Under the pieces are notes generated by a model. The model did no database searches. It saw only the letters and a program-made list of their open reading frames with translations, and had not been told where the DNA came from. A program made the position numbers and the translations under genes. This document shows positions 32,512 through 40,656 of a stretch of 43,844 nucleotides of DNA, one piece after another (the first letter of the stretch is position 1; each line of letters starts with the position of its first letter). This DNA is from an uncultured Clostridiaceae bacterium (GTDB taxonomy: Bacteria; Bacillota; Clostridia; TANB77; CAG-508): NCBI GenBank assembly GCA_949902805.1, contig CATLDI010000008.1:1-43844 (forward strand), given 5' to 3'.

Positions 32512-33234
32512 TTGAAAGAAGAAAAAACATATGAAATTTTTACAGATGCTAGTTTTGATTGTAAAACTAAAATTGCTACGTATGCCATTGTTATCATACA
32601 AGAGAAAAAAATAATAAAAGCTTTTGCAAAAAAATGTAAAATACAATTAGAGAGCTCAACTGAATGCGAAGTATTTGCAATATTTCAAGCAATTAATATT
32701 ATAGAAACAAATATAATAAAAGATAAAAGCATTCAAGAATTTGAGATAAGTACAGATTGCGAAGTTGCAAAAAATTTTTTTATAAATAACGAACGAAAAG
32801 TAAAAATATTTAATAAAAACATAGAGTTATACAATAAAATAAAAGAATCGTATAAAAGAGTGTCAAATAAAATGAATAGAGAAAATTGCAGTTTTACATT
32901 AAAATGGATACCAAGAGAAGAAAATAAAGTTGCACATAAATATTCATATTCAATTTTCAAAAATCTTAGGGCTAAAGAGTACAAAGACAATATTATATTA
33001 TTAGAAAGAAAACAACTATTAAAATTTTTAAATAAATTTAATTCAAAACAATGTAAAGTTCTAATATATTTACATCTAATCGCAAATGAAAATAAATTAA
33101 TATTAAAGAAACAAAGCGAAATATCAAAATCATTAGAAATATCAAATTCTAGTATTAATAGAATTTTTAAAGAACTTAATAAGCTAAATATGCTCAAGAA
33201 AATTAAAAATGGAGAATATAGGTTGTTAATATAA
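32512..33234 (+). CDS. RNase H-like domain fused to winged helix
   Basis: 240 residues, TTG start with AAAAGGAG 11 nt upstream. The N-terminal half (1-150) is an RNase HI fold: YEIFTDASFD supplies the first Asp, STECEVFAIFQAI the Glu, EISTDCEVAKNFF the second Asp, and WIPREENKVAHKYS the closing His-containing helix. The C-terminal part (about 175-240) is a winged helix (CKVLIYLHLI...KQSEISKSLEISNSSINRIFKELNKL). The pairing suggests a DNA-binding, RNA-DNA-hybrid-cleaving regulator, perhaps from a mobile element. I do not know this architecture as a named family. The next gene follows after 35 nt. Confidence 0.7.
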   Translation: MKEEKTYEIFTDASFDCKTKIATYAIVIIQEKKIIKAFAKKCKIQLESSTECEVFAIFQAINIIETNIIKDKSIQEFEISTDCEVAKNFFINNERKVKIFNKNIELYNKIKESYKRVSNKMNRENCSFTLKWIPREENKVAHKYSYSIFKNLRAKEYKDNIILLERKQLLKFLNKFNSKQCKVLIYLHLIANENKLILKKQSEISKSLEISNSSINRIFKELNKLNMLKKIKNGEYRLLI

Positions 33235-33269
33235 CTGACACTATACAAAATAACTATGGAGGTGATAAT

Positions 33270-33656
33270 ATGAACTTGAGAGATTTAAAACAAGAAATTA
33301 GTAAAAATACAATAGAAAGCTATAAAGTAAAAACTAACTTCAGTTCATGTGACTTTTTAGTAGAAATTGGAAGTATGATTATAATCGCCAAACCGATTTG
33401 TTTAGAAAAAGAAGTTAAGTATGAATTTATGTTAGATACTCAATTTTTATCTGGAAGTGAAATAACTTATGAAGAGATAGTTATGATAAAAAATATTATT
33501 GATTTATTAAATGAAAACAAAAAATTAGCTATATCAAGACTAAAAAAATGGACAGTAGAAGAATTTATAGAAGATAAAAAACAAAGAGAATTGAGAAGTG
33601 AGCAAATGCTAGAAGCATTAAAGAGTGCTTTTTCAAATAGGCTAAAACCTATATAA
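33270..33656 (+). CDS. Uncharacterised 128-residue protein
   Basis: Not recognised. An N-terminal helix, a beta-rich middle (SCDFLVEIGSMIIIAKPICLEKE) and a helical charged C-terminus. GGAGGTG precedes the ATG, 35 nt downstream of the RNase H-winged-helix gene, so the two likely form one operon. Closed by the hairpin at 33711-33739. Confidence 0.6.
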   Translation: MNLRDLKQEISKNTIESYKVKTNFSSCDFLVEIGSMIIIAKPICLEKEVKYEFMLDTQFLSGSEITYEEIVMIKNIIDLLNENKKLAISRLKKWTVEEFIEDKKQRELRSEQMLEALKSAFSNRLKPI

Positions 33657-33710
33657 GTGAATCAAAAGTTATTGAACAGATAAAAAAAGAAATTTAAGTA
33701 AAATATAAAG

Positions 33711-33739
33711 TCAGTTGTACGAAAATATCGTACAACTGA
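33711..33739 (+). terminator. Hairpin, possible terminator
   Basis: A 12-bp perfect stem, TCAGTTGTACGA with TCGTACAACTGA, and a 5-nt loop, without a clear T-run. Confidence 0.5.
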
Positions 33740-33816
33740 AAATAAAACATATAAAAATTAGTCATGTATGAAATCATAAAAAAATATAAAATTAAAAAGT
33801 AAAAATAGGAGTTAAT

Positions 33817-34055
33817 ATGATATATCTAAAACATTCAAATTAAATAAAAGTAATGTAAAAAATCCAAACATATATCCTTTTAATGTGCTGAAAAGCAAAG
33901 AACCAGATATATTTGTATTCGACAATATAACTGTACTATATGGAAATAATAGTTCAGGAAAGTCTACAATATTAAATATAATAGCAAATAAATTAAATTT
34001 AAAAGGAAAAGAATGTACTTTCTTTTTTCTAGTACTTATGTTAAAATTGCAGTGA
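33817..34055 (+). pseudogene. Truncated AAA/ABC-type ATPase remnant
   Basis: ATG 33817 preceded by AGGAG. After five codons the frame must shift back by one base in the CTAAAAC run near 33829 to continue FKLNKSNVKNPNIYPFNVLK, DIFVFDNITVLYGNNSSGKS and TILNIIANKLN. The Walker A motif GNNSSGKST and the IYPF/YGNN pattern are typical of stand-alone AAA ATPases of defence or mobile-element type. The sequence stops at 34053-34055 right after Walker A; Walker B and signature parts are gone. This break is not at a CGG. Confidence 0.65.
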
Positions 34056-34079
34056 TACTAATTAAAAGGAGAAAATCTT

Positions 34080-34718
34080 ATGCAAGATAATAGTCAAGAA
34101 TTTTGGAATAATGAATACTGGAAGGATGTTATAGATAACAACAAAGCAGACTTTATACAAGATAGTTGGATGGAAAAATATATAGAAGAGATAAATAAAG
34201 TTGAATGTAAAAATGCAATTGATTTAGGTTGCGGAATAGGGCAAGATACAAAATGGCTATTAGATAAAGGATTTGATGTTATATCTTGTGACTTTTCAAA
34301 AAGAGCATTAAATAAATTAGAAGAGTTAATACCAAATGGTAAAACAATGCAAATAGATATTAAGGAAAAATTACCATTTAAGGATAACTCAGTAGGCTTA
34401 ATTAATGCCAATTTATCAATACATTATTTTGATATGGAAAATACAATAAAAATATTTAATGAAATAAATAGAATATTAAAACCCAATGGACTATTTGTAG
34501 GAAGAGTAAATTCTGATAAAAATGAAGAATATATAAAAGAGGACACTCAAGAAATTGAAAAAAACTTTTATTATATGAGTGGAAGATATAAGCGATTATT
34601 TGATAAAGAACAATTCGACATACTAACTAAGGAATGGAATATTATAGCTTTAAATGAAAGCATAACAGTTAGAAAAGGCAGAAAGAAAGCTTTATGGGAA
34701 TTTATATTACAAAAATAA
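34080..34718 (+). CDS. SAM-dependent class I methyltransferase
   Basis: 212 residues. The Rossmann-like SAM site (AIDLGCGIGQDTKWLLDKGF, motif I at about residues 46-55) is followed by VISCDFSKRAL (motif II) and SVGLINANLSIHYFDM (motif IV region). The substrate is not evident; similar small enzymes detoxify tellurite/thiopurines or methylate small molecules. AAAAGGAG precedes the ATG. It ends 17 nt before the nucleoside phosphorylase start. Confidence 0.85.
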   Translation: MQDNSQEFWNNEYWKDVIDNNKADFIQDSWMEKYIEEINKVECKNAIDLGCGIGQDTKWLLDKGFDVISCDFSKRALNKLEELIPNGKTMQIDIKEKLPFKDNSVGLINANLSIHYFDMENTIKIFNEINRILKPNGLFVGRVNSDKNEEYIKEDTQEIEKNFYYMSGRYKRLFDKEQFDILTKEWNIIALNESITVRKGRKKALWEFILQK

Positions 34719-34735
34719 AAAGTAGAGGTAAACAA

Positions 34736-36034
34736 ATGAATATATTAGAAATAATAGAGAAAAAAAGAGATAATAAAAAATTAAACAAAGAAGAAATAGA
34801 ATATTTTATAAAAGGCTACACAAATGGTGAAATAGCTGACTACCAAGCAGCTGCATTAATAATGGCAATATATATTAATGGAATGGACGAAGAAGAAATT
34901 ACAAACATGACTCTAGCAATGGCATCTTCAGGAGAAATGCTAGACTTATCTGACCTAGGAACAGTAGTAGATAAACATTCAAGTGGAGGTGTAGGCGATA
35001 AAGTAACACTAATATTAATGCCAATAATGGCTTCACTGGGGGTAAATGTAGCTAAAATGTCAGGAAGAAGTTTAGGCTTTACAGGTGGAACAGCAGATAA
35101 GCTAGAAGCAATACCAGGCTATAATATAAACCTTAGTATAGAAGAATTTAAAGAAAATGTTAAAAAAATAGGAATAAGCTTAATAACACAAACAGGCAAT
35201 TTAGCACCAGCCGATAAAAAAATATATGCTTTAAGGGACGCTATATCATGTACAAGTAGCATACCATTAATAGCTTCAAGCATAATGAGCAAAAAAATAG
35301 CAGCAGGAGCAAATAAAATAGTATTAGATGTAACATGTGGAAGCGGAGCATTTATGAAAAATATTCATGATGCCAAAGAACTAGCAATACAAATGAACAA
35401 AATAGGAAAACTAGCAAACAAAGAAACAATATGCGTTATAACCAATATGAATGAACCATTAGGATATGCGGTAGGTAATAACTTAGAAATAGTAGAAGCA
35501 GTAAATTCTTTAAAAGGAAATATGCCAAAAGATGTAGAAGAGGTTGTACTAAGCTTAGGTGCATATATGCTAAAACTAGCAAGAAAAGGAGAAAATATAG
35601 AAGAAAACAAAAATAGAATTCAAGAAACAATAAAAACTGGAAAGGCTTTCCACAAATTTGTAGAACTTGTGGAAAATCAAGGTGGAGATATAACATATAT
35701 AGAAAATACTGAGAAATTTTCAAAAGCAAAATATGAAATAGAAGTTCTAAGCAAAAATGATGGTTACATTAAAGAAATGAATGCAGAAGAAATAGGAAAA
35801 CTAGCCTCAAAATTAGGCGCAGGAAGAACAAAAAAAGAAGATGAAATAGATTATACAGCAGGAATAGTACTTAATAAAAAAGTAGGAGATACAGTAAAAG
35901 TAAATGAAAAATTAGCGACATTATATACAAATAAAGAACAATATGAAGAGGCAAAAGAAGAGTTAGAAAGAATTATAAAAATATCAGAAGAAAAAGTAGA
36001 GAAAGAAGAAACAATACTAGGAATAGTAAAATAG
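34736..36034 (+). CDS. pdp: Pyrimidine-nucleoside phosphorylase
   Basis: 432 residues. It cleaves uridine and (deoxy)thymidine with phosphate to base and (deoxy)ribose-1-phosphate in pyrimidine salvage. The thymidine phosphorylase family signature SGRSLGFTGGTADKLEAIPG is at about 114-133; phosphate-binding KHSSGGVGDKVTL is at about 80-92; a C-terminal domain contains GAGRTKKEDEIDYTAGI. The start at 34736 (AGAGG upstream) excludes an upstream in-frame ATG inside the methyltransferase gene. Length is normal. No in-frame CGG. Confidence 0.93.
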   Translation: MNILEIIEKKRDNKKLNKEEIEYFIKGYTNGEIADYQAAALIMAIYINGMDEEEITNMTLAMASSGEMLDLSDLGTVVDKHSSGGVGDKVTLILMPIMASLGVNVAKMSGRSLGFTGGTADKLEAIPGYNINLSIEEFKENVKKIGISLITQTGNLAPADKKIYALRDAISCTSSIPLIASSIMSKKIAAGANKIVLDVTCGSGAFMKNIHDAKELAIQMNKIGKLANKETICVITNMNEPLGYAVGNNLEIVEAVNSLKGNMPKDVEEVVLSLGAYMLKLARKGENIEENKNRIQETIKTGKAFHKFVELVENQGGDITYIENTEKFSKAKYEIEVLSKNDGYIKEMNAEEIGKLASKLGAGRTKKEDEIDYTAGIVLNKKVGDTVKVNEKLATLYTNKEQYEEAKEELERIIKISEEKVEKEETILGIVK

Positions 36035-36054
36035 TAAAAAATAATATGATGAAA

Positions 36055-36097
36055 TGTAGGGGCGACTAGTAGTCGTCCGTTCTTCGAAGAATTGGCT
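36055..36097 (+). repeat. TGTAGGGGC-type palindromic repeat, copy with perfect hairpin
   Basis: AATGTAGGGGCGACTAGTAGTCGTCCG followed by TTCTTCGAAGAATTGGC; CGACTA-G-TAGTCG is perfectly self-complementary. Same constant ends as the copies at 2383 and 10385. Confidence 0.7.
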
Positions 36098-36135
36098 TAA
36101 ATAAATAATTTAAAGAAAGATTTATAACATATTAA

Positions 36136-36290
36136 CGTGTAAAATAAGCCACCTTATGAATTTATATATATTAAAATAAAAATCGAACCCTTCAAGACAA
36201 GGAGGATTCCCCCACGGTCTGCGGGCTGTCGGGCTTCAATTTTTATTTTAATATATAAACACATAAGGTTACTCTATAAATTATAATTAC
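36136..36290. repeat. Long inverted-repeat element (copy 2)
   Basis: The arms 36151-36190 and 36231-36269 are reverse complements with a few mismatches and enclose a GC-rich 40-nt loop (GGAGGATTCCCCC, GGTCTGCGGGCTGTC). The flanks GTGTAAAATAAGCC and GGTTACTCTATAAATTATAATT match those of the element at 25310-25560, while the arm sequences differ. The rest of the gap (36291-36494) shows no gene. Confidence 0.75.
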
Positions 36291-36494
36291 TACTATTCTA
36301 AAATAAGGTTAGATAGAAACTACTATTGGGCAGTTTTTTACTATATAAAATAACATGAAACACTTGAAAGGTAAGCAAAAATATGATAGAATAACATAAA
36401 ATTTATAAAACTCCTATTTTAGCACTATGAAGGAGAGTTATGAAAGTAACTAGTGGGCTCGAATAAAATTAATATTTTAAGGAGGAAATTTAAT

Positions 36495-37166
36495 ATGAAG
36501 AAAGAAAAGAAGCGGGAGCTTACCATTAAACAGTTACAAAAAAGAGAAGATATTACGAATAAAATATCAATTTATTCTGCAGTTGGAGCAATATGTGTGA
36601 GTATAGTAATAGTGAGTATATTAATATTAGTATCTCTAATAACAGGTACAACATTTTCATCATATTACGTTATTTCAAAAGTTACATCGATAGTATTTGT
36701 TTTTTTACTTATATGTGTAATTAGCTTAAAATTTGCGAAAGGCTATAGAAGCAAAATAAAAGTAAAAAATAAAGAAAATGAAATAAGTAGAATAAAGAAA
36801 ATATCAAGCAATGGAAATATAAAGGAAGAGATTGCAATAAAAAGCAAAATGCTTGAGAATGCTATTTTATCTAATAATATAGAGAAAGTAATATTCAGAG
36901 AAATAAAAGTTGGCGCAGTAATACCAAAAGATGCAGATTGCACAATAGAACTATATCTTAAAGATGGTTCTTTATTACAAACAATATTCTCTATGGAAGA
37001 CTTTTTAAAATTAATAAATAGAGCAAGCAAAGCAAGAATGCTCAATCACTTAATTAAAAGTATCAAAATAGAAAATTCAGAAGTAACAATTGATGCAGAA
37101 AACCTTAATTGGAAAGGAAAAGTAACTGATGATGAGCTCATTGAAATGTTTGAATTAAAAGAATAG
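36495..37166 (+). CDS. Uncharacterised membrane protein
   Basis: 223 residues, with a basic N-terminus (MKKEKKRELTIKQLQKRED), two membrane helices (about 28-55 and 62-85) and a cytosolic C-terminal domain of about 135 residues with no recognised family. The start at 36495 has AAGGAGG 8 nt upstream. Codon 7 is CGG (36513-36515) read as sense in the basic N-terminus; shifting there would lose both helices. A strong terminator follows. Confidence 0.65.
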   Translation: MKKEKKRELTIKQLQKREDITNKISIYSAVGAICVSIVIVSILILVSLITGTTFSSYYVISKVTSIVFVFLLICVISLKFAKGYRSKIKVKNKENEISRIKKISSNGNIKEEIAIKSKMLENAILSNNIEKVIFREIKVGAVIPKDADCTIELYLKDGSLLQTIFSMEDFLKLINRASKARMLNHLIKSIKIENSEVTIDAENLNWKGKVTDDELIEMFELKE

Positions 37167-37170
37167 AAAA

Positions 37171-37209
37171 TAATAACCCCTCACTTGTAATTCAAGTGAG
37201 GGATTATTA
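37171..37209 (+). terminator. Terminator hairpin
   Basis: TAATAACCCCTCACTTG pairs with CAAGTGAGGGATTATTA around TAATT. Confidence 0.7.
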
Positions 37210-37291
37210 TGTAGAAAAGTAAACAAAACCTATTCTATTTTTTAACCCATTATGATAGAATATAAAAAAATAAAGCAAAGGAAGAAGAAAA

Positions 37292-38290
37292 ATGTCAATT
37301 ATTGAAGTAAAAGATTTAGAAAAAGTATACAAAACAAGTGATAAAGAAAGTGGAATAATAGGCTATGTAAAACACCTATTTCACCCAAAATACAAAGAAT
37401 TTAAAGCAGTAAAAAGCGTAAACTTTAATATAGAAGAAGGAGAACTAGTAGGATATATTGGCGAAAATGGAGCAGGAAAATCTACAACAATAAAAATGTT
37501 AACAGGTCTTTTAACGCCAACTTCAGGTAAAGTTAGAGTAAATGGAAAAGTTCCATATGAAAATAGAATAGAAAACAACAAACAAATAGGAGCAGTATTT
37601 GGGCAAAAAACACAATTATGGTGGGACTTGCCAGTAATAGAATCATTTAGACTAATTAAAAAAATGTACAAAATACCAGAAAATGAATACAGAAAAAATT
37701 TAAAAAAGTTTTCAAATTTATTAGAACTAGATGAACTATTAAATAAGCCAGTAAAAAACCTAAGCTTAGGTCAAAAAATGAGATGTGAAATAGCAGCAAC
37801 CTTCCTACATAATCCTAAAATAGTATACTTAGATGAACCAACAATAGGCTTAGATGTATTAGTAAAAGAAAGAATAAGAAAATTCATAAAAGATATAAAT
37901 AAAGAAAAAAATACAACAGTAATATTAACAACACACGACCTAAAAGATATAGAAGAAGTATGTGATAGAATAATATTGATAGACAAAGGAAGCATCATAT
38001 ATGATGGCGAAAAACAAGCTTTCAAAGATACATATGGAAAACAAGTATTAGCAGAAATATCAATAAAAAACAAAAATGCATTAATAACAAATGAAACTTT
38101 AGAAGATGAATTTGAAGTAATAGAAGAAACTGAAAACTTCTTAAAAATAAAATTTAATCATGATAAAACAACAATAATGAACGTAGTAAATAGAATTTCA
38201 AACTTTTGTGAAATAGTAGATATGCATGTACAAGAACAAGGATTAGAAGAAATATTAAAAGAAATTTACAGAGGAGAAGTAGTATGTTAA
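37292..38290 (+). CDS. ABC exporter ATP-binding protein
   Basis: 332 residues. Walker A GENGAGKST (about 57-65), Q-loop GAVFGQKTQLWWDLPV, signature LSLGQKMR, Walker B KIVYLDEPTIGLD, switch His in TTHDL. The C-terminal extension and the YIGENGAGKSTTIKML/LGAVFGQ-type pattern match the ATPase of the ABC-2 group with two dissimilar permeases (COG4586 type). It overlaps the next gene by 7 nt, giving tight coupling. No in-frame CGG. Confidence 0.93.
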   Translation: MSIIEVKDLEKVYKTSDKESGIIGYVKHLFHPKYKEFKAVKSVNFNIEEGELVGYIGENGAGKSTTIKMLTGLLTPTSGKVRVNGKVPYENRIENNKQIGAVFGQKTQLWWDLPVIESFRLIKKMYKIPENEYRKNLKKFSNLLELDELLNKPVKNLSLGQKMRCEIAATFLHNPKIVYLDEPTIGLDVLVKERIRKFIKDINKEKNTTVILTTHDLKDIEEVCDRIILIDKGSIIYDGEKQAFKDTYGKQVLAEISIKNKNALITNETLEDEFEVIEETENFLKIKFNHDKTTIMNVVNRISNFCEIVDMHVQEQGLEEILKEIYRGEVVC

Positions 38291-39075
38291 GCACATTATT
38301 AAAAATAGGTAAAATGGGAATAAAAGAATACCTACAATATAAATCAGTATTATTCCTTTTCACACTTAACAGAATTGTAGAAGTAGTAGTATATATTTTT
38401 GTATGGTATGCAATATATAATCAAACAGGTCAAATAGATGGCTTTGCTATAAATGAAATAGCTACATATTATATATTAGTAGTAACACTAGCACCAATGT
38501 CACTATGGGGAATAAACGAAGACATAGCAGATTCAATTAGAAAAGGATATATATCAAGAGAATTATTAAACCCTATATCATATTTTACATATTACTTTGG
38601 GAAAGACTTAGGAGAGATGGGATTTGCTTTATTAACAGGAATATGTACATTTATAATATGTAACATATTTTGGACAGTATTAATGCCAGTAAATATATGG
38701 GCATTTATAGGTTTTATATGTATAATATTATTAAATATACCAATATCATATTTTTTACAAATGATAGTAGGAACATGTGGATTTTACACAAATGCCACAT
38801 GGGGAATGCAAATACTAAGAGAATCAATAATATCAATATTTTCAGGACTAATTGCACCACTTACAATGTTCCCAGAAGCTTTTCAAAAAATAGCAAATAT
38901 ATTACCATTTAAAGAATTTTTCTATACACCAATAAATATATATTTAGGAAAAATACAAGGAATAGAAATATTAGGAATAATAGGAAAACAACTAATATGG
39001 GCAATAATTATGTATGTAATAGCAAAAGCATTTTTTAATAAAGCAGTAAAGAAAATAACGATAAACGGAGGATAA
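38284..39075 (+). CDS. ABC-2 type permease, first subunit
   Basis: 263 residues, about six membrane helices (around 22-42, 58-78, 112-135, 143-165, 175-195 and 230-250). It matches the COG4587-type permease that sits behind this ATPase type. The substrate is not known; relatives export drugs or viologens. The start overlaps the ATPase end, and the next permease begins 1 nt after its stop. Confidence 0.85.
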   Translation: MLSTLLKIGKMGIKEYLQYKSVLFLFTLNRIVEVVVYIFVWYAIYNQTGQIDGFAINEIATYYILVVTLAPMSLWGINEDIADSIRKGYISRELLNPISYFTYYFGKDLGEMGFALLTGICTFIICNIFWTVLMPVNIWAFIGFICIILLNIPISYFLQMIVGTCGFYTNATWGMQILRESIISIFSGLIAPLTMFPEAFQKIANILPFKEFFYTPINIYLGKIQGIEILGIIGKQLIWAIIMYVIAKAFFNKAVKKITINGG

Positions 39076-39076
39076 A

Positions 39077-39874
39077 ATGACAAAAATAAAACAGAATATA
39101 AGCATATATCTTTCAATGCTAGCATGCTCAATAAAAAGTATGATGGAATATAGAGTAGATTTCATAGTTGGAATTATATCACAATTATTAACACAAGTAG
39201 TAGAACTAATTTTTATATGGATAGTATTTCAAAATACAGAAAGTTTAGCAGGTTGGACCTTTGACAAATTACTATTATTATATGGAATAACAATGCTAAC
39301 CATAGCAATAGTAGACTTCCTATTTGATGGTATATACGACATAGGACCTAAATACATAAAGGATGGAGACTTTGACAAACTTTTACTAAGACCAATACAC
39401 CCACTAATATCAGTAATTGGCGACACAAAAACTTTTACAGCATTTGGATATATGGCAATAAGCCTAGTACTAATAATAAGCATGCTAATAAAATTACAAA
39501 TAAATATAACCTTTATACTAATAGCTAAAATTATAATATTTGCCCTTTCAGGAGCGCTAATAATAGGAGCAATAATGATAGCATTTAGTGTAACATCATT
39601 TTACACATACAAATCAAACGAAATAATATGGTCAGTATTCAGAATATACACCTTTGCCCAATATCCAATCGAAATATATAACAAATTCATACGAATATTA
39701 ATAACCTTTATATTCCCATTCGTATTTGCAACATACTACCCAACACTAAACTACTTAGGACAGGAAAATGGCTGGCTAATGTATCTATCACCAATAGTAG
39801 CAATTATCTTTTTAAGTATAGCAGTAAAAATTTGGAATTGGGGGTTAAATAAGTATAGGAGTACAGGAAACTAA
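39077..39874 (+). CDS. ABC-2 type permease, second subunit
   Basis: 265 residues, six membrane helices, including LAGWTFDKLLLLYGITML and the conserved GDFDKLLLRPIHPLISVI cytosolic loop of COG3694-type permeases. It completes the heterodimeric membrane part of the exporter. GGAGG lies within the end of the previous gene. Confidence 0.87.
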   Translation: MTKIKQNISIYLSMLACSIKSMMEYRVDFIVGIISQLLTQVVELIFIWIVFQNTESLAGWTFDKLLLLYGITMLTIAIVDFLFDGIYDIGPKYIKDGDFDKLLLRPIHPLISVIGDTKTFTAFGYMAISLVLIISMLIKLQINITFILIAKIIIFALSGALIIGAIMIAFSVTSFYTYKSNEIIWSVFRIYTFAQYPIEIYNKFIRILITFIFPFVFATYYPTLNYLGQENGWLMYLSPIVAIIFLSIAVKIWNWGLNKYRSTGN

Positions 39875-39891
39875 AAAATAAAATAGTATAC

Positions 39892-39920
39892 TTGATTTTT
39901 GTTTCAAGTTATGTTAATAT
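39892..39920 (+). promoter_or_regulatory. Promoter of the small gene at 39985
   Basis: TTGATT (39892-39897), 17 nt, TAATAT (39915-39920). Confidence 0.6.
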
Positions 39921-39984
39921 AACTATGATATAAAGTATATAAAATTAGATTTAATTATTATTAAACTAAAGGAGGATACAACTT

Positions 39985-40203
39985 ATGTGGGAAAGGAAAT
40001 TTTATACGTTAAAGGTAACAACAAAAACAGAAGACGGAAAGCAATATTCGACTTATGAAAGATACAAAAAAATAAGATTTCGGTTTAACAAAAAGGAAAA
40101 AACTCTTAGAGCAGTTCTAATTGATGGTAAAGGAAGAAAATGGATTATAGAAAAAGTAAATGTAGAAACAGTAGAAAAATATCCATATAAACAATCCATA
40201 TAA
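39985..40203 (+). CDS. Uncharacterised 72-residue basic protein
   Basis: Small Lys/Arg-rich beta-type protein (WERKFYTLKVTTKTEDGKQY..KKIRFRFNKKEK), possibly nucleic-acid-binding. AAAGGAGG precedes the ATG, and it has its own promoter and terminator. It contains in-frame CGG at 40081-40083 (RFRFN) read as sense. Confidence 0.65.
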   Translation: MWERKFYTLKVTTKTEDGKQYSTYERYKKIRFRFNKKEKTLRAVLIDGKGRKWIIEKVNVETVEKYPYKQSI

Positions 40204-40210
40204 AAAAGCT

Positions 40211-40241
40211 AAAAAGTGGTTCCATTTTGGAACCACTTTTT
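40211..40241. terminator. Bidirectional terminator
   Basis: AAAAAGTGGTTCC-ATTTT.-GGAACCACTTTTT, a perfect 13-bp stem between converging genes. Confidence 0.88.
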
Positions 40242-40464
40242 ATAAGCAAATATTTATATCACTATCAGCCAAATACCTATTCAAATTCTTAACAGATATA
40301 CCAGTATCAGCAGATAAAGCCTCCATTGAAGCTGGCATTTCATTTTCAGCTAAAAAGTTTTTTAATGTTAATTGGTCACAATTATCCTTAGGCACACAAT
40401 TAGGGCACACATTATTTGAAGTAGTATAAAAGGCACCACAACGGCTACATTTATTTAATTCCAT
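40240..40464 (-). CDS. Small zinc-ribbon protein with HTH-like tail
   Basis: 74 residues. The N-terminal zinc ribbon uses CSRCG (6-9) and CPNC (20-23). The C-terminal part (about 32-72, LTLKNFLAENEMPASMEALS..ISVKNLNRYLAD) looks like a helix-turn-helix, similar to YvyF/flagellar-operon-like regulators. AAGGAGG precedes the ATG. Divergent from the Fur-family gene. Confidence 0.7.
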   Translation of the reverse strand: MELNKCSRCGAFYTTSNNVCPNCVPKDNCDQLTLKNFLAENEMPASMEALSADTGISVKNLNRYLADSDINICL

Positions 40465-40594
40465 ACTTATATCCTCCTTAAAATAGAATATCTTTTATAT
40501 TTCGACTTTATTCTATCATAAAGGATGTGAAAGAGCAAGCATTTTTTGCTATAGATAATTTTAACTGGAATAATACAAATAACTAAAAAAATAC

Positions 40595-40639
40595 TTGACA
40601 ATTTTCAAAAAAATAATATAATAATGATAATCATTATCA
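40595..40639 (+). promoter_or_regulatory. Promoter with exact Fur/PerR-type box
   Basis: TTGACA (40595-40600), 16 nt, TATAAT (40617-40622). TGATAATCATTATCA (40625-40639), a perfect 7-1-7 palindrome and the Fur-family consensus, lies over the start site. It indicates autoregulation of the downstream regulator. Confidence 0.85.
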
Positions 40640-40656
40640 AAATAAAGGTGATAGTT

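Noticed and set aside
33817-34055. A seventh CGG-type frame break in the ATPase remnant
   Set aside because: The break is a one-base loss in an A-run with no CGG, and the gene is also truncated, so it is ordinary decay.
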